Assembly (NCBI RefSeq): GCF_000252445.1
Contig: NC_017771.1
Coordinates: 62,001-126,000 of the forward strand
Source: Deinococcus gobiensis I-0
GTDB taxonomy: Bacteria; Deinococcota; Deinococci; Deinococcales; Deinococcaceae
Reading direction: 5' to 3'
Length of the DNA stretch: 64,000 nt
Shown here: in pieces, positions 1-7,519 of the stretch
Layout: each line of letters opens with the position of its first letter
How positions within the stretch are numbered: the first letter of the stretch is position 1
The notes under the pieces: model-generated
Database searches by the model: none
Told to the model about the DNA's origin: nothing
What the model saw: only the letters and a program-made list of their open reading frames with translations
Translations under genes and position numbers: made by a program

Positions 1-2
1 TG

Positions 3-455
3 ATTTCCGATTGGGGCCCCGTGACCTTCTTTCTCAACGGTCAGCCGGCCCCAGACCCGGTGACCCTTGCCAAACTCAGTCAGCGAGGGATCCCGATCGA
101 AACCGAACTCGTGGCAGCTCTGGAGGGACAGCCGCCGGCCCTCAGCGGCGTGCGGCTGCTTGACGGTCGCCTCGTGCCGCTCGACGCCGTATTCCTGGGG
201 TCAAAGCTTCGATTTTCCAGTGACCTCGCTCAGCAGTTGGGCTGCGCCACGGAAGAAGGTATGCAGGGCCTTTTCCTGTCGACCGATGCCTCCAAGCAAA
301 CCAGCATCCCTGGTGTCTATGCCGCTGGCGATATCGCTCTCCGGATGGCCAATGCCACCCTGGCCGCTGCCGACGGTGTCCTGGCTGGAGTTTCTATGCA
401 CCAGTCACTGATCTTTGAACCCCTTGATGCGCTAGAGCCTGTCTCCGCTTCCTGA
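3..455 (+). CDS. FAD/NAD(P)-dependent oxidoreductase, C-terminal part (5' end outside window)
   Basis: The reading frame is open from the first bases, so only the last ~150 residues are visible. Near the end is the sequence IPGVYAAGD followed by a helix rich in Ala, the classic second FAD-binding motif (TxxxIYAxGD) of thioredoxin-reductase-like flavoproteins. No CxxC pair is visible in this portion, but that would lie upstream. A GTG at 21 could be mistaken for a start; it is internal. The gene is followed by an inverted repeat and then by a methyltransferase and an MFS remnant, a combination suggesting an old detoxification operon (inference). Confidence 0.8.
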   Translation: MSDWGPVTFFLNGQPAPDPVTLAKLSQRGIPIETELVAALEGQPPALSGVRLLDGRLVPLDAVFLGSKLRFSSDLAQQLGCATEEGMQGLFLSTDASKQTSIPGVYAAGDIALRMANATLAAADGVLAGVSMHQSLIFEPLDALEPVSAS

Positions 456-461
456 GCCGAT

Positions 462-482
462 TCACCGCGAATAGGGGTTGAC
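462..482 (+). repeat. left copy of a 21-bp inverted repeat
   Basis: TCACCGCGAATAGGGGTTGA plus one further C is repeated as its exact reverse complement at 1463-1483. The two copies bracket the PH-domain gene exactly. No transposase lies between them and no clear target duplication is seen. Confidence 0.8.
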
Positions 483-540
483 AGATAAGATCTCGGGCAT
501 TGAGTTCGATGGCCCTCCCACGACACGGTACAGTGGTGCC

Positions 541-1377
541 ATGACTGGTCATGAGTCAGTCCCGATCTCCACTGCCCCTGAGCCGATGCCCTGGTGGTGG
601 CCAGTCGCTCGCCTTGTCCTCTGTCTCGGGGTATTCGCCCTGTGTGGGCTCTTTATTCTTCCGGTCCTTCTTGGTCGCCCGCTCTACAAGGTTCAGGGCG
701 GCCAGATCACCGTTCGGGGCGTACAGGCGCAGACCATCATTCCTGCGGGCACGCCCGTGACCCAGGACCAAATTGAGATCCGGCGCAAAGTCATTGGGTC
801 GGCCATGGTGGGCTATACCGTAGGTCAGTTCGATCTGGCACGGCATGGGCTGGCAAATCTCTATACCGACGGCTCAGACCATGCGCTCGTCTTCCGCACG
901 ACGCCACGGGTGACCGTCTTGACCCCAGCGGATCCGGAGGGACTGCTGCAGGCTTGGCGAAAGAATCAGACGGGCATCTTCCGTCCTGCTCGACCGGCAA
1001 GTTTCTCATCGGCAGTGTGGTTGTCTTTGCTCCTGCTGCCTCTCCTGGTGTTCTTCGTCAGGCGACCACAGCTGAACTACCGCTGGGTGGATGGCGCCTT
1101 AGTCGTCAATGCGGCCTTGAGCTCACGGCGATTTCCTGTCGAATCCACCAGGGCCGAGCTGACCTGTGAGCGCTTGGGATCGCGGCTCTTTGGAACGGCG
1201 ACACCGGGGTATTACACAGGCACCTTCGCCATGAAGTCAGCGGGTGGTGGGCGTGTCCAAGCCTACGCCACCCTGGCGCGACCGAACGCCGCCCTCCTGT
1301 TGAAGACGGAGGGAAAGACCTACTACCTGACGCCGGAAGATCCGCAGGCCGTGCTGGACCGCTTTAGGACGACCTGA
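541..1377 (+). CDS. membrane protein with bacterial PH-like domain
   Basis: 278 residues from ATG 541. Residues ~18-44 and ~155-170 are strongly hydrophobic (two membrane segments), and the C-terminal ~100 residues (RWVDGALVVNAALSSRRFPV onward) resemble the bacterial PH domain family (bPH_5 type). The first hydrophobic segment is followed by ~110 polar residues that would be outside the membrane. Start choice: TACAGT at 529-534 lies 6 nt before ATG 541, the leaderless promoter arrangement common in Deinococcus; an in-frame TTG at 478 falls partly inside the inverted repeat. The gene stands alone between the two copies of the 21-bp inverted repeat. Function unknown. Confidence 0.7.
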   Translation: MTGHESVPISTAPEPMPWWWPVARLVLCLGVFALCGLFILPVLLGRPLYKVQGGQITVRGVQAQTIIPAGTPVTQDQIEIRRKVIGSAMVGYTVGQFDLARHGLANLYTDGSDHALVFRTTPRVTVLTPADPEGLLQAWRKNQTGIFRPARPASFSSAVWLSLLLLPLLVFFVRRPQLNYRWVDGALVVNAALSSRRFPVESTRAELTCERLGSRLFGTATPGYYTGTFAMKSAGGGRVQAYATLARPNAALLLKTEGKTYYLTPEDPQAVLDRFRTT

Positions 1378-1462
1378 AAACTGCGAATTGCGGTGTGCAG
1401 GGCCACCCCAGTGGAGCGTGTAGAGGGCCTCTCTGATTCTCCCTACTTCTTCCGCTGCCTAA

Positions 1463-1483
1463 GTCAACCCCTATTCGCGGTGA
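1463..1483 (-). repeat. right copy of the 21-bp inverted repeat
   Basis: Exact reverse complement of 462-482. It lies ~85 bp downstream of the PH-domain gene and ~80 bp upstream of the methyltransferase start. The outer flanks (..GCCGAT and TTCACA..) share no obvious direct repeat. Confidence 0.8.
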
Positions 1484-1565
1484 TTCACAAGAACCCGTGC
1501 TCAAAGATGGACTGCTAGCCCAAGAGGCTCGTGGCTTTCTCCCTCACATCTTTTGGAGGACTTCT

Positions 1566-1967
1566 ATGATAAATGACCTGACTGACGCCTCTCGATTCTG
1601 GGAAGCCCATTACCAAAAAGGCCCGCGTCCCTGGACCGGACGACCCAATGCCATCCTCAAGCGGTTTGCTGATTCGTTACCCGTCGGTGCCGCTCTGGAC
1701 TTAGGGTGCGGGGAGGGCAACAGTGCGGTCTGGCTCGCGCAGCAGGGCTGGCACGTGACTGGTGTAGACGTTTCATCCACAGCTCTGAGCCGCGCGGCCC
1801 AGCATGCCGCAGACGCTGGTGTAACCCAACGGACCACCTTCATCACGCATGACCTGAACCAGACATTCCCCAAAGGTCAATTTGACCTAGTGTATGCCCT
1901 GTATATGGAGTCGCCGGTGACCCTCGTTCGGGACCGCATCTTGCATCGGGCCGCCGAAGCGGTTTAG
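1566..1967 (+). pseudogene. class I SAM methyltransferase, 5' part, interrupted by insertion
   Basis: Starts at ATG 1566 behind the ribosome site GGAGG (1555-1559). Residues 44-52 are the SAM-binding motif I (LDLGCGEGN), with the acidic motif II residue at D68 (GVDVS). The frame is cut at 1967 by a TAG created by the insertion TTA|GAG. The remainder of the protein is at 3767-3992. Removing 1967-3763 and one copy of the TTA duplication rejoins the frame as ..EAV-YPGGLLLIVRHG.., giving 208 residues, the normal size of TehB/thiopurine-type methyltransferases. The gene is therefore inactivated unless the element excises. Confidence 0.85.
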
Positions 1968-2244
1968 AGCCTGAGGACAGAACACGTTGGGCTATGTGCC
2001 GATCATGAGAGCAACTCGTACCCGATGACCTGTGGATAGAGGTTATCGAGTGCCCATGACCGGACGTGCGGAAGTGTACCCCTCAGGCGACCAGAGGTGT
2101 TTTCCGCCTGTGATCTCCGACCATTGTTGGATGTGGGTGACGGAGCCAGTTATGGTTCCGTCCCGGAGGTGTCATTGCGGTGTCACCTTGTCGTGGCTAC
2201 TGTGACCTCATCGGCTGACCGGATCAGCCCAGGGAGTCAACCAT

Positions 2245-2709
2245 ATGATCTTGGAATCAAAGGTACAGGAATTTGTTCAACAAGCTGAGGACCAGACGGG
2301 AATGAGTTTTCCGATTAAATATGTGTACGCCTTTGGCGATAGTCCCTCGATGAAGGATAAATTGATTGAACTCGTCATAAATGGGGATAAACGTGCGACT
2401 GCATCTCTCGTGGAGGAATACACTCAAGATGATCTAGATGTGCCCGTAATGGGCGATCTATCTGTTGTGCTTGATGGTAAAGGGACACCGAGAGTCATTG
2501 TTCGCACAACAGAAGCCGAGTGGGTTCCTTTTGACGATGTAAGTGCTTCCTTCGCCCATGACGAAGGAGAAGGCGACCGTTCTTTAAGCGATTGGCGAGA
2601 AGGCCACCAGCGGTATTTTGGTCGTGAAGCCGATAGACGCAAAATTGCATTTACTGGCGAAAGCCTTATCCTTTGTGAGAGATTTGAAGTTATATATCAA
2701 GCCAAGTAA
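2245..2709 (+). CDS. ASCH-domain protein (passenger gene)
   Basis: 154 residues. The pattern KDKLIELVINGDKRATASLVEEY, then a hydrophobic strand with a charged turn (GDLSVVLDGKGTPRVIVRTTEAEWVPF), then a SLSDWREGHQRYF segment is typical of the ASCH/YhfF group, whose fold is related to PUA and is proposed to bind RNA. It is markedly AT-richer than its neighbours (AAA, ATT, GAT codons are common), indicating recent transfer. It lies inside the transposon between the outer and inner IS left ends. ATG 2245 was chosen because the frame has no better start and a GGGAG lies about 10 nt upstream. Confidence 0.75.
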   Translation: MILESKVQEFVQQAEDQTGMSFPIKYVYAFGDSPSMKDKLIELVINGDKRATASLVEEYTQDDLDVPVMGDLSVVLDGKGTPRVIVRTTEAEWVPFDDVSASFAHDEGEGDRSLSDWREGHQRYFGREADRRKIAFTGESLILCERFEVIYQAK

Positions 2710-2718
2710 TAGGCGTTA

Positions 2719-3763
2719 ACAGGCTGAGGACAGAACGAAGGCAGAAAACAGTGACACATCAGACGGGGGTATGCCGCGGAAAAAAGCCAATTCTGAGATC
2801 GCCACCACCATGGACAAGCTTGCCCATGAGGATGAGTGCGTCAAGGCCGCTGAACGGCAGATCAAGCTGCCAGGGAAGCCCTGCGGACAACTCCAGGGGA
2901 TCATGCGATGTGCGGGGCGCTGAGCGCGCCGCATGTCCGGCGCCAGACGATGAGCGCACAGGCAAGCTGGGTCAACCCGAGGAACGCGGCTGCGTTCCTC
3001 TCCCGCCTGACCGCAAGCTTGCGATAGGACACCAGCCAACTCAGCGTCCGTTCAACCCGCCACCGATACCGGCCCAGGGTGGAACTGGACTCCACCCCTC
3101 GTCGAGCGATGCGTGGCACGATCCTTCGGTGGGTCAGGGCACGGCGACAGCGGCCAAAGTCGTAGCCCTTGTCGGCATAGAGCTTGGTCGGACGTCGTCG
3201 GGGCCGCCCCCGCCGTCCGTTGCGTACGCCAGGAACCGCATCAACCGTCGCTTCTAATTGCTTCGAGTCATGGACATTCGCGCCAGACAGGCTGATAGCC
3301 AGGGGGAGTCCCTGACCGTCGATCAAGAGGTGAAGTTTGCTGCCAGCCTTCCCCCGGTCCGTAGGGTTAGGGCCAGTGTGCGATCCACCACGGGGTGCGG
3401 GAATGCTGATGGAGTCCAGCGCAGAACGGGACCAGTCTAGGTACCCGTGCTGCTGCACATGGTCGAGCAGGATGCGCCACAGGCGCATCCACACGCCCCC
3501 ACGCTGCCACTCCAGAAAGCGACGCTCGCAGGTCCGTCCGCTTCCCAGTCCCAAGGCCACTGGCAAGTGGCGCCAAGGTAAACCCCACCGCAGAAGGTAG
3601 AGGATGCCGGCGAAGGTCTGACGATAGGGCTGTCGCTGGCGACCCCCTCTGGGCCGCGCAGGCGGCGCAGGAAATGCGGGCTCGACGAGCGTCCAAAGTT
3701 CGTTTGGCACCAGTTGATCGACCATTCCTAGACCCTAGTGCTCTCCGTTCTGTCCTCAGGCTC
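2719..3763 (-). mobile_element. IS5-family insertion sequence
   Basis: About 1,045 bp. The right end reads (inward) GAGCCTGAGGACAGAACGGA; the left end near 2719 reads ACAGGCTGAGGACAGAACGA, sharing CTGAGGACAGAACG. TTA trinucleotides lie at 2716-2718 and 3764-3766. It contains one transposase gene on the minus strand. A short plus-strand frame at 2771-2923 (50 residues, starting MPRKKANSEIATT) overlaps the transposase 3' end; whether it is expressed is unknown. Confidence 0.8.
2901..3725 (-). CDS. IS5-family DDE transposase
   Basis: 274 residues in one uninterrupted frame. The N-terminal region (PNELWTLVEPAFP .. RQTFAGILYLLRWGLPWRHLP) matches the IS5/IS427 helix-turn-helix region with its DUF4096-like signature. 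The catalytic triad is visible as D104 (ALDSISIP), D185 (YADKGYD) and E225 (WRVERTLSW), with the usual Y/R spacing after the glutamate. The start lies 38 bp inside the right inverted repeat. The gene looks intact, so the element may still be mobile. Confidence 0.92.
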   Translation of the reverse strand: MVDQLVPNELWTLVEPAFPAPPARPRGGRQRQPYRQTFAGILYLLRWGLPWRHLPVALGLGSGRTCERRFLEWQRGGVWMRLWRILLDHVQQHGYLDWSRSALDSISIPAPRGGSHTGPNPTDRGKAGSKLHLLIDGQGLPLAISLSGANVHDSKQLEATVDAVPGVRNGRRGRPRRRPTKLYADKGYDFGRCRRALTHRRIVPRIARRGVESSSTLGRYRWRVERTLSWLVSYRKLAVRRERNAAAFLGLTQLACALIVWRRTCGALSAPHIA

Positions 3764-3992
3764 TTATCCAGGAGGACTGCTGCTGATCGTCCGGCATGGT
3801 TCGGTCGCGCCCTGGTCGTGGGATCAGACAGCCCAGTTTCCTGCGCCTCAGGAGATGCTGGACAACTTAGACCTGCCCGCCGAGCAGTGGGACATCTCCT
3901 ACCTTGGCAATCCCGCCCGCGAACTCACTGGCCCAAATGGTCAGACCGCTTTGGTGCACGACCTTATTCTCGCGGTCAGGAAACGGTTCTGA
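3764..3992 (+). pseudogene. class I SAM methyltransferase, 3' part
   Basis: From the TTA duplication on, the frame reads YPGGLLLIVRHGSVAPWSW and continues to APQEMLDNLDLPAEQWDI and GQTALVHDLILAVRKRF. This is the C-terminal half of the methyltransferase whose N-terminal half ends at 1966. The frames match across the insertion. A GTG inside the IS end (3738) opens a spurious start for this piece. Confidence 0.85.
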
Positions 3993-4015
3993 CGACGCCT
4001 GACCAGGCGCTTCCG

Positions 4016-4228
4016 ATGGCTGCCGATCCGCGTCCGTTGGTGAGCACTGGCCGTCATCGCCGTCGCTACACTGATGGTGGTCCTCGACGCCTCCACCTTC
4101 AACATCGCGTTGTTCCAAGCCCAGGCGGCGCTTGGTATCACGGATGCCAAGCGACACTGAATGATCACTGCGTATGCGCTTGCTCCTCCTTGGCAGGCCC
4201 GTCTCAAACTTCATGGGACGCAAGCTGA
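4016..4228 (+). pseudogene. remnant of a DHA2-type MFS drug transporter, N-terminus
   Basis: Reading from 4047 gives LAVIAVATLMVVLDASTFNI then ALFQAQAALGITDAKRH, a stop, then MITAYALA. This is the first membrane helix (with the VVLDxTxxNxALP signature) and loop of EmrB/QacA-type exporters, with the usual Trp codon turned into TGA. Two frameshifts follow: at ~4185 the frame moves to LLLGRPVSNFMGRKL, matching the conserved GxLsDrxGRK loop. The rest is missing. It directly follows the disrupted methyltransferase, so a resistance operon has decayed here. Confidence 0.7.
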
Positions 4229-4333
4229 CCTCACCCCTATCCTCCTTCGGCCCTGACTCTATGCCAGGGCCTTTGTTTGTGGCTCTGCACTGACCGATGA
4301 ACACCTCTGCCGCAGCCTGCGCTGGAGGCCCGG

Positions 4334-4365
4334 CCAACCAGAACCGCCCACACACTGAAGGCATG
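4334..4365 (+). promoter_or_regulatory. recurring promoter-like block, copy A
   Basis: CCAACCAGAACCGCCCA, then -10-like CACACT, then GAAGGC and ATG (4363). It is a prototype of the 12-copy element. Confidence 0.65.
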
Positions 4366-4428
4366 ACACATCTCCCCGCAGGTCTCCCGCCCGGCGTCTT
4401 CTCGACTTTTTCAGGCGGCGGCGCGTGA
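4363..4428 (+). CDS. possible 21-residue leader peptide
   Basis: ATG 6 nt after the -10-like hexamer of copy A opens MTHLPAGLPPGVFSTFSGGGA. Its TGA (4426-4428) overlaps the GTG start of the next gene (4425), a GTGA coupling. If transcripts start at this ATG, the leader would bring ribosomes to the otherwise SD-less GTG. Inferred, not demonstrated. Confidence 0.4.
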   Translation: MTHLPAGLPPGVFSTFSGGGA

Positions 4429-5012
4429 TTACCGTCGACCTCACGTCTCCGCCAGTCATCCCCCCCTGTCAGCAGGCCGTCCACGAGAAGCTGAACGCCG
4501 TCCTCGCAGCGGCCGATGCCTCCTTCCTCCGGTGGCTTCGCCAGAAATCTCCGCATGATGTCCTGAACCTCGCACGGGACCTCGACCGGCAACAACAGAC
4601 CTGGCGCGAGAAGACCCACCAGGAACACGCCCGTCTCGTCGCCAACGCGCCCCTAGAAGAAGATGAGTTCTTCGCCTACCTCATCAACCGCCTGCTCGCG
4701 GCCTGCCCGAGTTACTACGGTCCCCTACACCAACTCGTTCAGGAGGTCGGGTGGGAATCACTCTTCATCCTGAGCACCATCCAACGGCGATTCCTCCGGT
4801 CCATCCATGACCTGGCGGGCGCGATCTCTCCCGAGTCGGCGCGAGCGACCGTGCAGCAGTTTCGCTACGATCTGGCACGTTCCCCCATGCATCACGCCTC
4901 GGATCGGCTCTGGGCCGCTCGGCACGAGGCCGCCCTCGTGCATGGTCACCTCCAGGAGCTCGAGGCGCAGGGCCTCCTGCCGGCCTTGAGGCCGCGGAGG
5001 AAAAGCGCATGA
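4425..5012 (+). CDS. hypothetical protein, helical, 195 aa
   Basis: Not recognised. The sequence is soluble and alpha-helical, with an Arg/Lys tail. It starts at GTG 4425, coupled to the upstream leader frame, and its stop overlaps ATG of the next gene (ATGA at 5009-5012), so the two are co-translated. Its last ~60 residues (ARHEAALVHGHLQELEAQGLLPA) resemble the end of its neighbour (QALTRHTQHLQGLGLWPVEA), hinting that the pair are distant paralogues. Confidence 0.65.
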   Translation: MITVDLTSPPVIPPCQQAVHEKLNAVLAAADASFLRWLRQKSPHDVLNLARDLDRQQQTWREKTHQEHARLVANAPLEEDEFFAYLINRLLAACPSYYGPLHQLVQEVGWESLFILSTIQRRFLRSIHDLAGAISPESARATVQQFRYDLARSPMHHASDRLWAARHEAALVHGHLQELEAQGLLPALRPRRKSA

Positions 5013-5734
5013 CGCCCTCCGAGCTCTGGGGGATGAGTGAGGACGATCTGAAGACACCGGCCCTTCACCCGCAGCATTGGAACGCCTTCCCCGTCAGAGA
5101 GACCCAAGAGCTCCATGCGGCCAATCTCTACGCGACGACTCGGGCCCTCTCGCCCCGCCTCCTGTTCCACTTTCAGCGTCGCTTCGCCGAGATCGTCCCG
5201 GGCTACAGCCTGAGCTTGCACGATCTCTGGATGATCGGGCGCGATCCTGGTCCCTTCCGACTCCTCACCTACCGTTCGAATGGGGAGACTGCGCCCGTCA
5301 TCGTCACCAAACAGGGGGAGCACCTCTCCTTCCAGTGGACCGAGTCGCTGCTCCACCGGACCAAGAAACTCCACACCCTGACCTCCATCGTGAGTCAAGC
5401 GATGTGCGGTTGTCTGGACGGGGATCAGCGGCGATGGGCCATCCTCCGCTTCCCACACGACACGCCCGAAGACCTCCAGCAGGTCCTTCGGCGTCAGCTC
5501 CCCCAGGAACTTCGGGACAACACACGCTGCGCGGCCCTACTCGATGAGGGGCGACCCCTTGTCATGACCACCGTGGCCCTGGGGCACGAGTATTGGATTG
5601 CCCTGGTATCCGTCGAACACATGCTGCACGCCTGGCTTGCCGAATCCTCCCAGGCGTTGACTCGACACACACAGCATCTCCAGGGCTTGGGCCTGTGGCC
5701 AGTCGAGGCGGCCACCCCCGATCCCCTGACCTGA
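5009..5734 (+). CDS. hypothetical protein, 241 aa
   Basis: Not recognised. It overlaps the previous gene by ATGA and follows it in the same operon. It has mixed alpha/beta character, with two cysteines close together (MCGCLDG) mid-protein and no membrane segment or signal peptide. A C-terminal helix resembles that of the upstream gene. A hairpin terminator follows at 5761-5782. Confidence 0.65.
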   Translation: MTPSELWGMSEDDLKTPALHPQHWNAFPVRETQELHAANLYATTRALSPRLLFHFQRRFAEIVPGYSLSLHDLWMIGRDPGPFRLLTYRSNGETAPVIVTKQGEHLSFQWTESLLHRTKKLHTLTSIVSQAMCGCLDGDQRRWAILRFPHDTPEDLQQVLRRQLPQELRDNTRCAALLDEGRPLVMTTVALGHEYWIALVSVEHMLHAWLAESSQALTRHTQHLQGLGLWPVEAATPDPLT

Positions 5735-5760
5735 GCCCTCCAAGCCTAACCTGACCTCGC

Positions 5761-5782
5761 TGCCCCAGCCTTGCGCTGGGGC
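5761..5782 (+). terminator. hairpin after the 4425-5734 operon
   Basis: TGCCCCAGC-CTTGC-GCTGGGGCA, a perfect 9-bp stem without a strong T-run. Confidence 0.55.
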
Positions 5783-5804
5783 AGTGCTGTCCACGGTGCA
5801 TCGG

Positions 5805-5832
5805 CCAACCAGAACCACCCACACACTGGACT
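5805..5832 (+). promoter_or_regulatory. recurring promoter-like block, copy B
   Basis: CCAACCAGAACCACCCA followed by CACACT. The start codon of the next gene is 25 bp further, behind AAGGAG, so here the transcript would have a short leader. Confidence 0.6.
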
Positions 5833-5856
5833 CAACCCCTCTCCCCAAGGAGTCCC

Positions 5857-6456
5857 ATGACGACCACCCCACATACCCGCCGCTGGCGTCCCCCGCCCCG
5901 CTCTACCCCCCTCTGGAATCAAGGGGACCTCACCCTCCACGCCAACCGGTTCTACGAAGCCCTACTCAACACCCATACCCAACTTCAGGGTGAGCTCCGC
6001 TTCTTTCCGTACGCTCCAGGCACCCCCAGTGCCGCGCTCCTCCTTGCCCGCAGTCTGGAACGTGCCGGACAACCCGCCACCATTCTCCAGACCCCGGTCG
6101 GTCAGAGCTGGGTCGCCAGCGACGAGATGCACATCGACTTCGGCCGCCTGATCCCCGACGGCTCAGGCATCAGCGTCGCCGTAAGCAAGATCGCCCCGAC
6201 CTATGACCTCCAACACCCGTTCGAGCTCCGGACCGATCCCTCCAGCCACCTCGCCTTCGATCTCCCCGAAGCCCTGGCCGACGAAGCCATCGTCCGGGCC
6301 TTCCTCCGCCAGCGGTACACCCAGCTCGGCCCCATTCGCCCCACGACCGCTTCCTGGGGCCACACCCTCCAACTCTCCTGTGGGCACTGGCTCCTCGGGA
6401 ATCAGGTCAGGGGGCGCGGCTGTCCATACTGCGAACCGGAAGCCGTGACCGAATGA
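5857..6456 (+). CDS. hypothetical protein with C-terminal Cys/His cluster, 199 aa
   Basis: Not recognised. ATG 5857 has a good ribosome site (AAGGAG). Residues 30-60 resemble the start of an NTPase- or ParB-unrelated alpha/beta domain, with no catalytic motif I can name. The last 30 residues contain SCGHW and GCPYC, a probable CxH..CxxC zinc site. The stop overlaps the ATG of the macro-domain gene (ATGA), implying a shared role or at least shared expression. Confidence 0.65.
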   Translation: MTTTPHTRRWRPPPRSTPLWNQGDLTLHANRFYEALLNTHTQLQGELRFFPYAPGTPSAALLLARSLERAGQPATILQTPVGQSWVASDEMHIDFGRLIPDGSGISVAVSKIAPTYDLQHPFELRTDPSSHLAFDLPEALADEAIVRAFLRQRYTQLGPIRPTTASWGHTLQLSCGHWLLGNQVRGRGCPYCEPEAVTE

Positions 6457-6941
6457 CGCCGCTTCTGCGCCTGGTGCAAGGGGACGCCACCCAACCGGTG
6501 GGTCCGGGTCCAAAGGTCATCGTCCATCTCTGCAACGACGTGGGCGCCTGGGGCAAGGGCTTCGTGCTTGCCCTGGGGCACCGATATCCGGCCGCCCGGC
6601 AGCAGTACCGCGCCTGGGCTCAGGGCCATGACGCGCTTCCCTTTGCCCTAGGACAAGTCCAGTTCGTGACTGTGCAGCCCTACCTCCATGTCGCCCACCT
6701 GATCGGGCAGCACGGCATCGCCCGGAAGGACCGGAAGCCCCAGGAACCCCCCATCCGCTATGAGGCCGTCCGTGAAGGTCTGGGCCGGGTCCGTGACTTT
6801 GCTCAGCAGCAGCAGGCCAGCATCCACATGCCCCGCATCGGGACTGGTCTCGCTGGAGGGGACTGGACGGTCATCCTGGGCCTGATCGAGGCCGAACTTC
6901 TCGCCGCGGATCTCCAGGTCACGGTGTACGACCTGCCCTGA
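6453..6941 (+). CDS. macro-domain protein, probable ADP-ribose hydrolase (TARG1/ALC1-like)
   Basis: 162 residues spanning a complete macro domain. GDATQP at residues 10-15, IVHLCNDVGAWGKGFVLAL at 23-41 and the phosphate-binding loop MPRIGTGLAGGDW near the C-terminus match the family that removes ADP-ribose from proteins or hydrolyses ADP-ribose-1''-phosphate. The WGKGF loop is the TARG1-type variant. Such proteins counter ADP-ribosylating toxins or serve DNA-damage signalling; which applies here cannot be seen. It is the second gene of a two-gene operon. Confidence 0.85.
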   Translation: MTPLLRLVQGDATQPVGPGPKVIVHLCNDVGAWGKGFVLALGHRYPAARQQYRAWAQGHDALPFALGQVQFVTVQPYLHVAHLIGQHGIARKDRKPQEPPIRYEAVREGLGRVRDFAQQQQASIHMPRIGTGLAGGDWTVILGLIEAELLAADLQVTVYDLP

Positions 6942-6962
6942 CACTGCTTGACAACCCTGGTG

Positions 6963-6991
6963 CCAACCAGAACCGCCTCCACTCTGAAAGG
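6963..6991 (+). promoter_or_regulatory. recurring promoter-like block, copy C
   Basis: CCAACCAGAACCGCCTC, then -10-like CACTCT, then GAAAGG. It is 14 bp upstream of ATG 7005. A TTGACA lies at 6948-6953, but its spacing to the hexamer (25 bp) is too long for a normal -35. Confidence 0.6.
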
Positions 6992-7004
6992 TGGAGGTTG
7001 TTCC

Positions 7005-7463
7005 ATGAATCCAGTCCGTTCCCTTCTCGCTCTTCTCGCCAGTGCCAGCCTGAGCGCCACCGCCGCCTCGCTGAATCTCGGGCTCTACCAGACCGTCACC
7101 GTGGCCGGCCAGTCCACCCTGAAAAAGGTCGACACCACCCAACCCGGCCAGACCCTCCGGCAGATCGCCGTCGCTCAGACGGACAAGCCCCTGAACACTC
7201 CGCGCGCGACCATTCCTGTCCCGGCCAACACCACCTATGCCGGACGACTGGAACTCCCCAAGGGCGCAAGCGCGACCTTCTCGCTCGACGGCCAGGCCTT
7301 CAGTCCCCAACCCTTGAAAACCGTGACCACCACCGAGAACGGCCGCAGCGTTACCCGGCAGGTCCCGGCACCAGAAAGCGAGTACCGCGCCGTGCGCGTC
7401 ACCTTCAGGGCCATGCAGGTCAATACCCCGTACACCGTCGCCTACGACATCCGCGTCAACTGA
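7005..7463 (+). CDS. secreted protein, first gene of DUF11 cluster, 152 aa
   Basis: Signal peptide MNPVRSLLALLASASLSATAA, then a ~130-residue beta-rich domain with no cysteine. No family recognised. ATG 7005 was chosen because it is the first Met before a signal peptide and follows copy C of the promoter block. It is 56 bp upstream of the first large DUF11-type gene and probably heads that operon, so a role as a minor surface or pilus-like subunit is plausible (inference). Confidence 0.7.
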   Translation: MNPVRSLLALLASASLSATAASLNLGLYQTVTVAGQSTLKKVDTTQPGQTLRQIAVAQTDKPLNTPRATIPVPANTTYAGRLELPKGASATFSLDGQAFSPQPLKTVTTTENGRSVTRQVPAPESEYRAVRVTFRAMQVNTPYTVAYDIRVN

Positions 7464-7519
7464 TCGCCCGCTCTCCGGCGGCAGCGGTCGCTGCCCCAGT
7501 TCTTCTCCAGGAGTTCCCT

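Larger units (their letters stand above)
1967..3763. mobile_element. 1.8-kb transposon-like insertion: IS end, ASCH passenger gene and complete IS5-like element
   Basis: The outer ends are GAGCCTGAGGACAGAAC (1967-1983) and its exact inverse (3747-3763), flanked on both sides by TTA (1964-1966 and 3764-3766), a 3-bp target duplication of the kind made by IS5-family elements. Inside are an ASCH-domain gene and a complete IS5-like unit with its own slightly divergent left end at about 2719, also preceded by TTA (2716-2718). The simplest reading is an IS that moved with a captured passenger (a transporter-IS). An alternative is a deletion between two IS copies. The stretch 1984-2244 has no recognisable gene. 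Confidence 0.75.

Noticed and set aside
1984..2244. Second IS (IS110-type) remnant upstream of the ASCH gene
   Set aside because: No transposase fragment or diagnostic end could be recognised; the sequence is simply unexplained.
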